From Oribacterium sp. oral taxon 102 (GTDB lineage Bacteria > Bacillota > Clostridia > Lachnospirales > Lachnospiraceae), in the NCBI RefSeq assembly GCF_013394775.1, contig NZ_JABXYT010000001.1:2399501-2463500 (forward strand): DNA of 64,000 nt, given 5' to 3'. Shown here one piece after another: positions 17,069 to 26,056 of the stretch. The translations under genes were made by a program, and so were the position numbers. How positions within the stretch are numbered: the stretch's first letter is position 1; each line of letters begins with the position of its first letter. The notes under the pieces were generated by a model. The model was not told where the DNA came from and did not search any database. It saw nothing but the letters and a program-made list of their open reading frames with translations.

Positions 17069-18244
17069 TTATTTTTTTTCAGAATGCCATTCTTCTAACA
17101 TTCTGATAAAGAGCTCTCGCCCAAACGCACTCGTTCCCTCGAGTTTCAGCGCCTCATACAGATGTCCCAGTCTGTACTGTAAGGTATTTTTATGAATGTG
17201 CAGCAGCTCCGAAGCCGTCCTGACGCTCCCGCCGGCCCGGTAGTAAACCGCAGCCGTTTCCAGCAGCAGCTCCATCTGTTTCCGCCCGATACTCTCAACC
17301 GCTTTTTCATACAGCTCCCTCGTATATGCCTCCCCGCCATGTGCCAGAATCCGGTTGAGAAAATAACGAACACGAATATCGGGATCTTGCATCCGCAGAA
17401 GCCCTCCATGCTCTCCCGGAAGCCTTTGCAGCAGCTTCGCTTCTTTATATCCTTCCGGAATGCTCTCCATTCCATTGCACCTGCTGCTTACAGATACCCG
17501 GGCATTCTGCGCTTCTGCATAGGTCTTCAGTCTTTCCTCAAAGCTCTGGTCCCACGCCTTTCCCTGCAAAGAATGAATCCAAATCAGATGACTATCCTTG
17601 ATTGCATAAATGTCAGTTTCAGCATAGGTCTCCAGGCTCCAAAGTAAATGATGTACCTTCTCCACATCTGCCTGCTCCGGATTTTCCGAAGCCAGCCAGG
17701 CCTTGGAGTCTGCGATCAGCACCTGCACAGGGTACCGAAGCCTGACTCCAACGGCAGCCTGAATCTGCAAAATCGTCTCGATATTATCCGGATCCCCCAG
17801 CAGATACAAGTCCAGCAGCCTGCCCCGCATATCTCGCATATAGGCTTTTTCCCGATTTTCCAGCTGTGTCTTCAAAAACTGGGTAACATACACTCGAAGC
17901 AGATTGGCGGCATCCCTTACCTCCGCTTCCTCCCCGAACATCCCGACCACAGCAAAAACCTCCCCCTTTTCATCTGTGATCGGCATATTAAAGCCCTCCC
18001 GGGAGCCGGCGTATCTCTCCAGATCCTCCTTATGGATCTGCACCGGCTTTCCGGTTCGAATGACTTCCCATGCTCCCTGGTGAAAATCCCCCACCCGGCT
18101 CTTTTCGGTAGATGCCACAATGATCCCGTTTGCATCCATAATATTTATGATTCTTCCACTAACCAGCTGGGAAGTAGCCTCCACAAAGTCCTGTACCAGA
18201 TGGGTAAACTCATGTATATCCAGTCTGCTCATCTCTTCCCTCAT
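17069..18244 (-). CDS. CdaR-family (sugar diacid) transcriptional regulator
   Basis: The 391-residue protein has the sugar-diacid-recognition domain (about 5-140, with ANGIIVASTEKSRVGDFHQG), a GGDEF-like middle and a C-terminal PucR-type helix-turn-helix reading RTASELLHIHKNTLQYRLGH. CdaR proteins activate glycerate, galactarate and glucarate genes. The start at 18244 overlaps the MBL gene stop by one base (TGATG), giving coupling; an ATG at 18232 with AGGGA before it is also possible. It should control this operon, gntP included. Confidence 0.87.
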   Translation of the reverse strand: MREEMSRLDIHEFTHLVQDFVEATSQLVSGRIINIMDANGIIVASTEKSRVGDFHQGAWEVIRTGKPVQIHKEDLERYAGSREGFNMPITDEKGEVFAVVGMFGEEAEVRDAANLLRVYVTQFLKTQLENREKAYMRDMRGRLLDLYLLGDPDNIETILQIQAAVGVRLRYPVQVLIADSKAWLASENPEQADVEKVHHLLWSLETYAETDIYAIKDSHLIWIHSLQGKAWDQSFEERLKTYAEAQNARVSVSSRCNGMESIPEGYKEAKLLQRLPGEHGGLLRMQDPDIRVRYFLNRILAHGGEAYTRELYEKAVESIGRKQMELLLETAAVYYRAGGSVRTASELLHIHKNTLQYRLGHLYEALKLEGTSAFGRELFIRMLEEWHSEKK

Positions 18245-19068
18245 CAATCCTCGATCAAACAATCCCCTGCACCAAGATACTCTGCATTCAGTTCCGGAAA
18301 CTCTCTCACAATCTCTCGAATTCGGCTTCCGGAGCAATGATTAAAGCCGATGATTCGGGTGCCGAAGCGTTTCATTGTCTCCAGGGTCTCACGAATCCTG
18401 GAATCGTCCGCCTCCATCAGGTGTGTTCCGCCTGCGACGATGCGGATCGGCTGCCCGCAGCGCTGCTGTACGGCTGTCAGGATATTCAGAATACCAGGAT
18501 GACTGCAGCCGACTATTACCATCAGTCCATCCCTCAGCTGCACTATCAGACATAGCTCGTCCGCAAACCGATCCGGAACCATGCCATTCTCCGTTCGCAG
18601 TACAAACCGCTCCGGAATGGTCTCGAAGTCCCATCTGCGCTCGAATGCTGTCATAACCGTCATGGACGCATTCAGCTTTATTTCCGAAGAACAGACTCTG
18701 TGCCGAATACCCTTCCTCTGCAGAAGATCCGCATCAAAGCCGGTTCCCAGGTATGTATAACGGCTTCCCTCACCGGCGTACTTTTCCAAAAAATACCCCT
18801 CTCCTGTTACCAGAGGGCAATGCATCCCTGCCTCCTCCAAAAAGGGGTAGCCTCCGGCATGATCATAATGTCCATGGCTTCCCACTGCATATTCGACAGA
18901 ATCCGGAGCAATATTCAGCCTTCTCATATTCTCCAGAGTATGGATACCGGAGCCAAAGTCAAAAAGCACACGATGCCCATTCTGCTCAACAAAAAAGGAT
19001 AACCCATGCTCATGAGCAAGTCCAAGATGCTCACTGGGCTTGTCATCCAGAATGGTAATGAGTTTCAT
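18244..19068 (-). CDS. MBL-fold metallo-hydrolase (COG1237-like)
   Basis: The 274-residue protein has the metallo-beta-lactamase fold with metal ligands in SHGHYDHAGG (about 64-73), VGCSHPG (about 191-197) and a late GFNHCSG histidine. The overall pattern is that of COG1237 proteins, annotated as dihydropterin-aminobenzene-5-phosphate synthases, although most have no proven reaction. In an operon with a GntP carrier and CdaR, hydrolysis of a lactone or ester is a reasonable inference. GAGGAGG precedes the start. Confidence 0.8.
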   Translation of the reverse strand: MKLITILDDKPSEHLGLAHEHGLSFFVEQNGHRVLFDFGSGIHTLENMRRLNIAPDSVEYAVGSHGHYDHAGGYPFLEEAGMHCPLVTGEGYFLEKYAGEGSRYTYLGTGFDADLLQRKGIRHRVCSSEIKLNASMTVMTAFERRWDFETIPERFVLRTENGMVPDRFADELCLIVQLRDGLMVIVGCSHPGILNILTAVQQRCGQPIRIVAGGTHLMEADDSRIRETLETMKRFGTRIIGFNHCSGSRIREIVREFPELNAEYLGAGDCLIED

Positions 19069-19092
19069 AAGAGCACCTCCTCTGATGCATCC

Positions 19093-19149
19093 ATTATATA
19101 ATTTATTATATACTCATTAAAAATAAATTTCATTGGTATAGATACCAAT
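19093..19149 (-). promoter_or_regulatory. Promoter and GntR-type operator of the MBL-cdaR-gntP operon
   Basis: The 18-bp palindrome ATTGGTAT-AG-ATACCAAT (19132-19149) resembles operators of FadR-branch GntR repressors of uronate and gluconate genes. Just downstream on the minus strand lie two TATAAT boxes (19110-19105 and 19098-19093), the former 17 bases from an ATGAAA box that abuts the palindrome. Neither regulator encoded nearby is a GntR protein, so the binding partner would be elsewhere. Confidence 0.55.
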
Positions 19150-19200
19150 ATATCTCCCTCTTCCCTTGCCATTCTGGTTCTTGTCCCAATTTCAAGGTCC

Positions 19201-19280
19201 ATATCCTGAGGTGAAACCAGAAATTCCAGGTCTGAGCAATTTATGTTGCTCAAACCTGGAATAAAATCACTTCAGGATAT
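19201..19280. repeat. 80-bp nested imperfect inverted repeat
   Basis: An outer 14-bp arm pair (19201-19214 with 19267-19280, one mismatch) encloses an inner 16-base arm pair (about 19223-19263) with an eight-base loop. On the minus strand the inner hairpin follows the GH28-like gene and is succeeded by a TTTC tract, so it can act as a terminator. The nested outer arms are longer than a terminator needs and resemble a mobile-element end or MITE. Confidence 0.6.
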
Positions 19281-19317
19281 TTTAAACGAATTGTTCCGCA
19301 ACCATAATTCGTTTAAA
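19281..19317. repeat. 11-bp perfect inverted repeat beside the nested hairpin
   Basis: TTTAAACGAAT (19281-19291) pairs perfectly with 19307-19317 across 15 bases. It directly adjoins the 80-bp hairpin and the 3' end of the GH28-like gene, marking the edge of the AT-rich locus. Confidence 0.5.
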
Positions 19318-19325
19318 TATGAATA

Positions 19326-20681
19326 CTATAAAAAATATACGTCATCCGTTAATTCTTTAATAAGATGGAGATCTCGGAAATTCATCACATGTTTGTTGCA
19401 AACAGTAACATTATCAAAATATATATTTGTTGGTCTTGATACTTCATGTTTCATTTCAAATCCTCGGATAATTGAAACAGGAAATTTATCTCCAAGCACA
19501 CTTATATTACGAAAATAAACGTTTGATATTTTACCTCTTGTTGTATCAGAAGAATACTTTGAATCCAGCACTTTAATATCTACAAATTTTTCTTGCGCGT
19601 CTTCAATTACTATATTTTCATAATGGATGTCATGTACAAAAGCTCTATCCGCATCGTGTATTGTGAGGCATCCTCCAGACTGATTCCCCTCATATTCGCA
19701 ATGTAATATGCGGCAATTATTGAAATAGATATGAGAAATTTCGTCGCAAGTTGTCTCATATCCTATTTCTAATGCATTTCCAAATTCTGCATTCCAAAAT
19801 AGGCAATTGTTCACTACTACATTGTGAGTATTTTGATTTCCTTGTGAACCCATATACCCAGATGCTTTAATAGAGATACAATCATCATTTGCTCTAATAA
19901 AGCTGTTTTCTATCAGCACATCATTACATCCAACTATATCAATTCCATCCCCTGTTATTACTTTTCCTAAAATGTTTACATTATTGATATGTACATTTTT
20001 GCAGCCAATTGGAACAAGATGCCATGAACCGCCATCCAAAAGAGTAATCCCTTCTATGTCTATATTATTCCCGCCAACCAATGCAATTAACCTTTCCCCG
20101 CCATTACCTTCTTCTTCATGCCAATTTCCTCCGTAAAGAATCCCATTGCCTATAACCTTAATATCATCTGCACCATTTGACGACAGATATCCACTAACAA
20201 TGGCTCCATCTTCTATATAAACTGTATCGCCACTATTAAGCTGCACATTACCTATATTATAGATATTTCCCTTTCTAAAGTAATAGCTTATATTTTCAGG
20301 CTTCTCTATCCGTCTGGATACTGTAATATAAAGGGCATTTGTCAAGTCGTCATCCGGTTCAAGTACAGCTCTGCCCTCTTCAGGAAATGTAATCTTAACT
20401 TCTCCTCTGTTTTTAACGTAATATTGATTTTCTTTTATTCCTTTAATTTTGATATCTGAAGCCTTCAAAAACAAAACGTCTATGATTATTGTGGCATCAA
20501 AGCTTTCAACAACTACATTTACAAACGAAAAAAATTTATTAGTATATACTTGTTCTTTTTTCCCATTTGAAGATACAATAATCTCCTCAGATTTATCAAT
20601 ATTATGCATTTCTGAAAGAGGCCACAACGGAATGTTGCTTGCCTTTTTCGGTATAAATTCCTGCTTAATAAACTGTTTCAC
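19326..20681 (-). CDS. GH28-like right-handed beta-helix glycoside hydrolase
   Basis: The 451-residue protein resembles family 28 (polygalacturonase-type) hydrolases: many beta-helix rungs, ITGDGIDIVGCNDV and RANDDCISIK with the paired aspartates of the active site near residues 240-275, and repeated NVHINN-like rungs. It has no signal peptide, so it probably acts inside the cell on imported oligosaccharides such as galacturonides. The GTG at 20681 is preferred because GGGGG precedes it; a GTG at 20735 is also open and would overlap the LacI gene. It is the last gene of the sugar-uptake operon. Confidence 0.8.
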   Translation of the reverse strand: MKQFIKQEFIPKKASNIPLWPLSEMHNIDKSEEIIVSSNGKKEQVYTNKFFSFVNVVVESFDATIIIDVLFLKASDIKIKGIKENQYYVKNRGEVKITFPEEGRAVLEPDDDLTNALYITVSRRIEKPENISYYFRKGNIYNIGNVQLNSGDTVYIEDGAIVSGYLSSNGADDIKVIGNGILYGGNWHEEEGNGGERLIALVGGNNIDIEGITLLDGGSWHLVPIGCKNVHINNVNILGKVITGDGIDIVGCNDVLIENSFIRANDDCISIKASGYMGSQGNQNTHNVVVNNCLFWNAEFGNALEIGYETTCDEISHIYFNNCRILHCEYEGNQSGGCLTIHDADRAFVHDIHYENIVIEDAQEKFVDIKVLDSKYSSDTTRGKISNVYFRNISVLGDKFPVSIIRGFEMKHEVSRPTNIYFDNVTVCNKHVMNFRDLHLIKELTDDVYFL

Positions 20682-20706
20682 TCGTAGCCCCCATATATAA
20701 TTATAA

Positions 20707-21732
20707 CTAAAATATATAATTTGATGTTGATTCACCTATGATAATATGCGGTTGCTTTTTGCATATCGTACCATTAGACTCACCTCTCATAAGTGACAAG
20801 AGCTCCTTGACTGTTTCATCTGCTAAATAGTTAATATCTACCGTGGCTGTAGTAATAGATGGCACTGAATATCGCGCAAGAGATGTTCCATCCATTCCAA
20901 TTACTGATACATCAGATGGCACATGAATATTTTTTTCCTTTAAAGCTCTCATTGCTCCAAATGCTAATGTATCGGAAAATGCCACTAGCGCTGAAAATTC
21001 AAGATTATTTATACTGTCTGCGACTGCGCTGTATCCCATCTCTATAGAAAAGGATGATTCTGTATTTCCTGCTAAAAAAATGAGGGATTCATTAAGATCA
21101 ATACCATGATCCTCCATAGCCTTCCTGCATCCCTGTTTTCTCAGCTTACACATAGCAGAATCAGGATCTGCCATCAAAAAAGCAATTTTCTTATGTCCTT
21201 TTAAAATGAGATACTCTGTCGTCAGATAACCAAGAGAAAAATCATCGCTTCCAACAACTGAGCCATTTTTAAACCTCATCGAATCATCAATGGAGCCAAT
21301 AGAGCTTAAAACAAACGGCACCGGAAAATGCTTTAACTCTTCAATTGACTGTGTAAAATCACCTCCAAGAAATATGATTCCATTTGGGTTTTTTTCACAA
21401 TTTAATTTTTTTGCCCAGAAAACAATATCATTTACTCTATCTGCAGGCGCTAGTATTATCGAATAATCCGACTCTTCAAGTCTCTCTGAAATCATGTCAA
21501 TAATAGGTGAAAAAAATGTATTAGAAATGCCTTTGACAATAATGATTACTGAATGGGTATCATTCAGTTTCATCAGCCTGGCGCTTTCATTAGGTATATA
21601 GTGCAATTCTTCTGCTGCAGCAAGAACCTTATTTTTAGCATTCTCACTTACATTGGATTTACCGTTTAATGCGCGTGATGCAGTTCCAACAGACACACCA
21701 CTTGCCTTTGCTATATCAACTATAGTGATCAT
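20707..21732 (-). CDS. LacI-family transcriptional regulator
   Basis: The 341-residue protein has the LacI DNA-binding head (ITIVDIAKASGVSVGTASRA and the hinge helix to about residue 60) and a periplasmic-binding-like sugar-sensing core. It lies inside the carbohydrate locus, and a perfect LacI-type operator sits at the promoter of the binding-protein gene at 25.8 kb, so local repression is likely. No strong ribosome binding site is visible before the ATG. Confidence 0.92.
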   Translation of the reverse strand: MITIVDIAKASGVSVGTASRALNGKSNVSENAKNKVLAAAEELHYIPNESARLMKLNDTHSVIIIVKGISNTFFSPIIDMISERLEESDYSIILAPADRVNDIVFWAKKLNCEKNPNGIIFLGGDFTQSIEELKHFPVPFVLSSIGSIDDSMRFKNGSVVGSDDFSLGYLTTEYLILKGHKKIAFLMADPDSAMCKLRKQGCRKAMEDHGIDLNESLIFLAGNTESSFSIEMGYSAVADSINNLEFSALVAFSDTLAFGAMRALKEKNIHVPSDVSVIGMDGTSLARYSVPSITTATVDINYLADETVKELLSLMRGESNGTICKKQPHIIIGESTSNYIF

Positions 21733-21778
21733 ATTATTTCATGTACATATAAAGTAAATACAGTAATCATATTTGATA

Positions 21779-22636
21779 TTAATCTGCCATATCAAGTACA
21801 TAATCCGGCGTATAGACAATAGAAGCTTTTCTATATTTACTAATAATAGTTTTTTCTGTGGTCATATGAGATAAGTCGAATGAACTACTGCTCGCTTCTC
21901 CTTTATATATCATCTCAGATAATTCCCATAATTCATCAATGTATGTTGTCCCTATTGGACGAAGATAATGCCCAGGATATATTATATCGGTCTTTTCACG
22001 AAAAGACATTAGTTTATCCAGAGATTTATGAAATTTTTCAACCGTAGCACTATTTAGCCCATTGAAAATCAAGATAGGGGTGCTGACAATTGTATCTCCT
22101 GAAAACATGTATCTGTCTTCCTTGTCAAAGAGTACAATTGAACCTTGTGTGTGCCCCGGAGTTTCAATTACTTCCAATGTTCTCCCTCCAAGATCAAACA
22201 CATCTCCTTCACTTATATTATTATAAGTGAATTTTCCATAACGGCGTTTCATATTGTATATCTTCTGACCGTAAAAACCCGGCTCATTAAAACTTTTTTT
22301 AAAGAATTTTGTAAGATCTTCATCGGAAAGTCTCTCTATGTGAGAAATATTATCATCATACTCATTCATAAAGATAGGATGATCTGTGAATTCATCATTA
22401 CCCCCTATATGATCGGTATGACCGTGAGTATTAATTACTATGTAAGGCTTGTTTGTCAACTTATCTACAATGCCACGGAGGTTACCTTGTCCCACCCCGG
22501 TATCAATCAAAGCAGCTTGTGTCTCACCTTCAATCAGATAACATTGCGCTATTCCAAATTCATCAATAGCCCATGTTTTATATCCCACAAGTTGAACTGC
22601 AAATCCTTCTATATATTCAATATTCAAATTATCCAT
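21779..22636 (-). CDS. MBL-fold metallo-hydrolase
   Basis: The 285-residue protein has the beta-lactamase-fold metal site: THGHTDHIGG (about 70-79), TPGHTQGSIV (about 159-168), FSGDTIV and the late YPGHYLRPI. It differs from the 18.2 kb MBL protein and is closer to glyoxalase II-like hydrolases. It sits between the LacI gene and the sugar permeases, so it may act on a pathway ester or lactone; this is inference. GGAG precedes the start. Confidence 0.87.
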   Translation of the reverse strand: MDNLNIEYIEGFAVQLVGYKTWAIDEFGIAQCYLIEGETQAALIDTGVGQGNLRGIVDKLTNKPYIVINTHGHTDHIGGNDEFTDHPIFMNEYDDNISHIERLSDEDLTKFFKKSFNEPGFYGQKIYNMKRRYGKFTYNNISEGDVFDLGGRTLEVIETPGHTQGSIVLFDKEDRYMFSGDTIVSTPILIFNGLNSATVEKFHKSLDKLMSFREKTDIIYPGHYLRPIGTTYIDELWELSEMIYKGEASSSSFDLSHMTTEKTIISKYRKASIVYTPDYVLDMAD

Positions 22637-22651
22637 TTCTGTTTCTCCGCA

Positions 22652-23479
22652 TTATCCCTTCACAGCTCCGGCAGTAAGACCTTCCGTAATGTATTTCTGG
22701 GCTATTACATATATAACTACTACAGGAACTATTGCAAGTACCAGCCCGGCAAGGAGAAGATTCCATTTGGATCCGGATGTACTCTTAAACATATAAATCA
22801 TAACTGTCAAAGTTTTTTTGTTCTTTCCCAAGTAAAGACTTGGCATAAGGAAGTCATTCCATGTCCATAAGAAGAAAAGAACATTAAGTGTTATTGTTGT
22901 TGACTTCAAGAGCGGAAATACAACAAGAGTCATACTCTTTAATACACTGCATCCATCTATTTCTGCCGCTTCTTCAAGTTCTTTTGGAATACTTTTTAAA
23001 AATCCATAATAAGTAAACACCCCAAAGCAGCAATGAAATCCAGAATACAGAATAATAAGTGCAATGTACTTATTATTTAGTCCAAGTTTGTTAAGCTGCA
23101 CGGAGAGAGCAATCATAATAGAATGAAATGGTATAATTTGACCAAGGGTAAAAAACAGGTATAATAATCTTCCTAATTTTCCTTGTATATGATATATACC
23201 ATAAGATGCCGTAAATGAAATAATAGTAGCTACTGCCATTGTTCCAATAGTAATTATTGCAGAATTTCCAACTGCTCTAAGGAAATGCATTTGTACTACT
23301 GCATTTACAAAATTATCCAGATAAAATGATTTAGGCCATGCAAGGAAATTTGAAACCATATCATTGTATGGCTTAAAAGCATTAATCAGAAGAAGCAGGA
23401 ATGGAGAGCAAAAAATAATTCCGAGGGCGAGAAAGACCACGGTTATAATAGCATTGTGCTCGATTCTCTTTTTCTTCAT
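22652..23479 (-). CDS. Carbohydrate ABC transporter permease (MalG/UgpE-like)
   Basis: The 275-residue protein has six membrane segments and the family 1 sugar permease loop EEAAEIDGCSVLKSMTLVVFP (docking motif). It pairs with the permease encoded upstream, whose stop it overlaps as ATGA. AAGGAGG precedes the start. No ATPase is encoded in the locus, so it presumably uses a shared MsmK/MsiK-type ATPase. Confidence 0.92.
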   Translation of the reverse strand: MKKKRIEHNAIITVVFLALGIIFCSPFLLLLINAFKPYNDMVSNFLAWPKSFYLDNFVNAVVQMHFLRAVGNSAIITIGTMAVATIISFTASYGIYHIQGKLGRLLYLFFTLGQIIPFHSIMIALSVQLNKLGLNNKYIALIILYSGFHCCFGVFTYYGFLKSIPKELEEAAEIDGCSVLKSMTLVVFPLLKSTTITLNVLFFLWTWNDFLMPSLYLGKNKKTLTVMIYMFKSTSGSKWNLLLAGLVLAIVPVVVIYVIAQKYITEGLTAGAVKG

Positions 23480-24357
23480 GCTTCTACCTCCTTTCTACTC
23501 GTTAAATATAACTGTATGCAAGTGATAATTGCTACAATTATAAAAAGAATAACCGACTTTGCAGATCCATATCCTAAATTATACTTTACGAATGCCTCCT
23601 GATAAATATTCATAGACATAGGCTGTGTCGATCCAGAAGGGCCTCCCCCTGTCAAAGCATTCGCTATATCATATGCTTTAAATGAAGATGCTATTGATAC
23701 AAATAGGTTAATCGTGATAGACGGCATTAAAAGAGGAATCTGTATTTTAAATATCTTATTCAGTCCTGTGCATCCGTCCATTTCACTTGCTTCGATAATA
23801 TCCTTGGAAATGGTTTGAAGCCCTGCCGTATAGATCAGCATAAGAAATCCTATATTTTGCCAAATAGAAACGGTAATTATAGTTATCATTGCCATTCTTC
23901 TTGTCCCGAACCAGCTGGCATTGGCAAGCCAGTCCCAAGTTATTGCTTTGCCAATTGCCGGCATTACCTGTGAATATATAAATACCCATATAAAAGATAT
24001 AAGAACTGTACTTATAACATTTGGAATGAAAAATAATGTTCTGATTGCCCCACGGCGATACAGTTTTTCATTTAAAAAATATGCAATAATAAATCCAAGA
24101 ATATTACTCCCAATGATTGTCCATACTCCGAGCTCTATATTTACTCCAAACGACTTCCAAAAAGCCGTATCAGAAAATATTTTAATGTAATTTTGCAGCC
24201 CAATAAAAGCCTTTCTATTTGTCATGAGATTCCATTTCAAAAATGAATATCCCACAGTGCTTATAATAGGAAAAATTTCAGCAAAAATATATATGCACAG
24301 TGCCGGAAGAATCAGCAGAAGATAATATTTTAATCTCCTCTTATATGTCTTTCCCAT
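23476..24357 (-). CDS. Carbohydrate ABC transporter permease (MalF/UgpA-like)
   Basis: The 293-residue protein has six membrane segments and the EASEMDGCTGLNKIFKIQIP docking loop of sugar permeases. It partners with the downstream permease and receives substrate from the lipoprotein encoded just upstream, from which it is separated by a hairpin that may reduce its expression relative to the binding protein. Confidence 0.92.
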   Translation of the reverse strand: MGKTYKRRLKYYLLLILPALCIYIFAEIFPIISTVGYSFLKWNLMTNRKAFIGLQNYIKIFSDTAFWKSFGVNIELGVWTIIGSNILGFIIAYFLNEKLYRRGAIRTLFFIPNVISTVLISFIWVFIYSQVMPAIGKAITWDWLANASWFGTRRMAMITIITVSIWQNIGFLMLIYTAGLQTISKDIIEASEMDGCTGLNKIFKIQIPLLMPSITINLFVSIASSFKAYDIANALTGGGPSGSTQPMSMNIYQEAFVKYNLGYGSAKSVILFIIVAIITCIQLYLTSRKEVEA

Positions 24358-24379
24358 CGAAATACCCCGTTTCTTGCAA

Positions 24380-24417
24380 AAATATAGCCGAGGAAATCAA
24401 ATTTTCCCGGCTATATT
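24380..24417 (-). terminator. Attenuating hairpin between the binding-protein and permease genes
   Basis: A stem of roughly 15 bp with one bulge (24380-24396 with 24402-24417) ends in a T-rich run on the minus strand. It lies after the sugar-binding protein stop and before the first permease. Such partial terminators commonly give more binding protein than permease. Confidence 0.7.
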
Positions 24418-24425
24418 TTAATAAT

Positions 24426-25772
24426 TTACTGATTTGCTTCTACGTACGACGCATACTGATCCTTCAAATCAGATATGAACTGATCTCTGTCCTCAGTCCC
24501 TGCAAAATAGCCTTGGAAAAGATCACCAGACATGACATCAAAACCATTTACATACTGCTGATATATCCAGTTGCAAGTCATATTATCGTCATTATACTTA
24601 TTATAATCTTCATTTGAAGGGCTATCATACAGACCATCAAAAGGCATTGCCGGCGGCGCTGCTCCTGGCGCACTGCAGTTAATTACAATATAGCCGTTCG
24701 GATCATCAGGATCTGACAGATATTTAAGAAGCTGCTGTACTGCCGGATAATTTGATGTATTTGCATTTACGCAATACGTAATGCCTACATCTACTCCTAA
24801 TTTATTCTGAGAAGGATCCTTAGATACCGGAACTGCAAATACTCCAATATTCTGCGGCTGATCCATGGCGTAGTTAACTTCCGTACTAAACTCTCCAGTA
24901 AACTGCATTGCTGCGGATCCGGTAGCCATCGCATTAAATCCTGCAGTGGAATCAAGATCCATCCTATTACTTCCGGAATACTCCTTGATGATATCTGCAA
25001 AATCAAGCACCTGCGTCATCCAATCCTGATCAAATGTCTGACTTCCATCATTAAGACCAGAAACAAATCCTGCTTCATTGTCAGCCACAAAAGGAGAAAT
25101 AAGCATGCTAAGAAGATGCTTTAACGTCCAGGACTCTTTCCAAGTTGCCGCAATAGGAGTAATTCCTGCATCCTGCAATGCCTGACAATCCTTTTTGAAC
25201 TCATCCGGAGTAGTCGGAACTTCTGTTATTCCAGCCTTTTCGAACAAATCTTTGTTATAAAACACTCCTAGATATTCATAGTTTGCCGGATATCCATAAA
25301 TTTTTCCATCATACGTTACAGAGGCAAGAGATCCCTTATAAACCTTATCTACAAATGGTTCTCCACTCAGATCCTTAATGCTTCCATTCTTAGCATACTG
25401 CTGAACCTGGGCATACGGGGTAAGAATAAACACATCCGGGTATTCTCCTGTCGCTGCGCAGCTGCCAAGGAAATTGGAATAATCTCCTGACTGCATCTCT
25501 ATCGTAAGTGTAAGGCCATCATCTTTGTGCTCTTCATTGAAGGCCTCCATCATCCTGTCCAGTTTGTTTCCCCATTCAGCTGACCAAACGACCATTTTTA
25601 TTTCATAGGGATCTCCCGTATAAGCAGTATCTGCAAATGCTGTTGTCGCTGCTGAAGAAGAATTGTCTGCCGCCACGGATTGTGCTACGGTTGAGGAATT
25701 TGAATTTCCACACGCTGCAACAGTCATTGCTGTTGCAGCAGCTAATATAACTGATAGTACCCTTCTCTTCAT
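24426..25772 (-). CDS. Sugar ABC transporter substrate-binding lipoprotein
   Basis: The 448-residue protein has a lipoprotein signal with Cys21 in VAAC, a serine-rich linker and a family 1 extracellular binding fold (KMVVWSAEWGNKLDRMMEAF and later segments). It captures an oligosaccharide at the cell surface for the two downstream permeases. TAGGAGGG precedes the start. Its expression is probably controlled by the palindromic operator just upstream. Confidence 0.92.
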   Translation of the reverse strand: MKRRVLSVILAAATAMTVAACGNSNSSTVAQSVAADNSSSAATTAFADTAYTGDPYEIKMVVWSAEWGNKLDRMMEAFNEEHKDDGLTLTIEMQSGDYSNFLGSCAATGEYPDVFILTPYAQVQQYAKNGSIKDLSGEPFVDKVYKGSLASVTYDGKIYGYPANYEYLGVFYNKDLFEKAGITEVPTTPDEFKKDCQALQDAGITPIAATWKESWTLKHLLSMLISPFVADNEAGFVSGLNDGSQTFDQDWMTQVLDFADIIKEYSGSNRMDLDSTAGFNAMATGSAAMQFTGEFSTEVNYAMDQPQNIGVFAVPVSKDPSQNKLGVDVGITYCVNANTSNYPAVQQLLKYLSDPDDPNGYIVINCSAPGAAPPAMPFDGLYDSPSNEDYNKYNDDNMTCNWIYQQYVNGFDVMSGDLFQGYFAGTEDRDQFISDLKDQYASYVEANQ

Positions 25773-25790
25773 AATGCCCTCCTATAATTG

Positions 25791-25841
25791 TGGAAACGTT
25801 TCCATTTGTTATAAAATACCACTGAATTTTTAGATTTTCAA
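25791..25841 (-). promoter_or_regulatory. Promoter with LacI-type operator for the sugar-uptake operon
   Basis: On the minus strand TTGAAA (25841-25836), 17 bases, TATTTT (25818-25813) form the promoter. The perfect 14-bp palindrome TGGAAACGTTTCCA (25791-25804) lies over the expected transcription start, a standard repressor position. The central CG and flanks fit LacI-family operators, and it also overlaps the CcpA cre consensus, so carbon-catabolite control is an alternative. Confidence 0.75.
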
Positions 25842-25968
25842 TTTAAATAATTCACAATTTTTACATTTAATTTTTGAATATATTAGCCATTCTTTGTCAT
25901 ATCAACTATATAATCATGGCAATCTCTTATGTGGACTTCCAGAAATCATGCCGGAGAGCGCATGAAAA

Positions 25969-25993
25969 CTGCCCAGAGAATAACTCTGGGCAG
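25969..25993 (-). terminator. Hairpin downstream of the IS3 fragment
   Basis: CTGCCCAGAG pairs perfectly with CTCTGGGCAG around a five-base loop and, on the minus strand, is followed by TTTT. It lies after the transposase fragment and fits a terminator or IS end. Confidence 0.55.
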
Positions 25994-26056
25994 GAAAACT
26001 TTTTGTTTTTTCGATTATCTGCTTTATGGGATGCGCACTAATATCAAAGGTTTGCG

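Noticed and set aside
19065..19253. A 62-codon minus-strand frame ending at the MBL start
   Set aside because: It lies on the promoter and operator of the MBL operon and over half of the nested hairpin, and has no family pattern.
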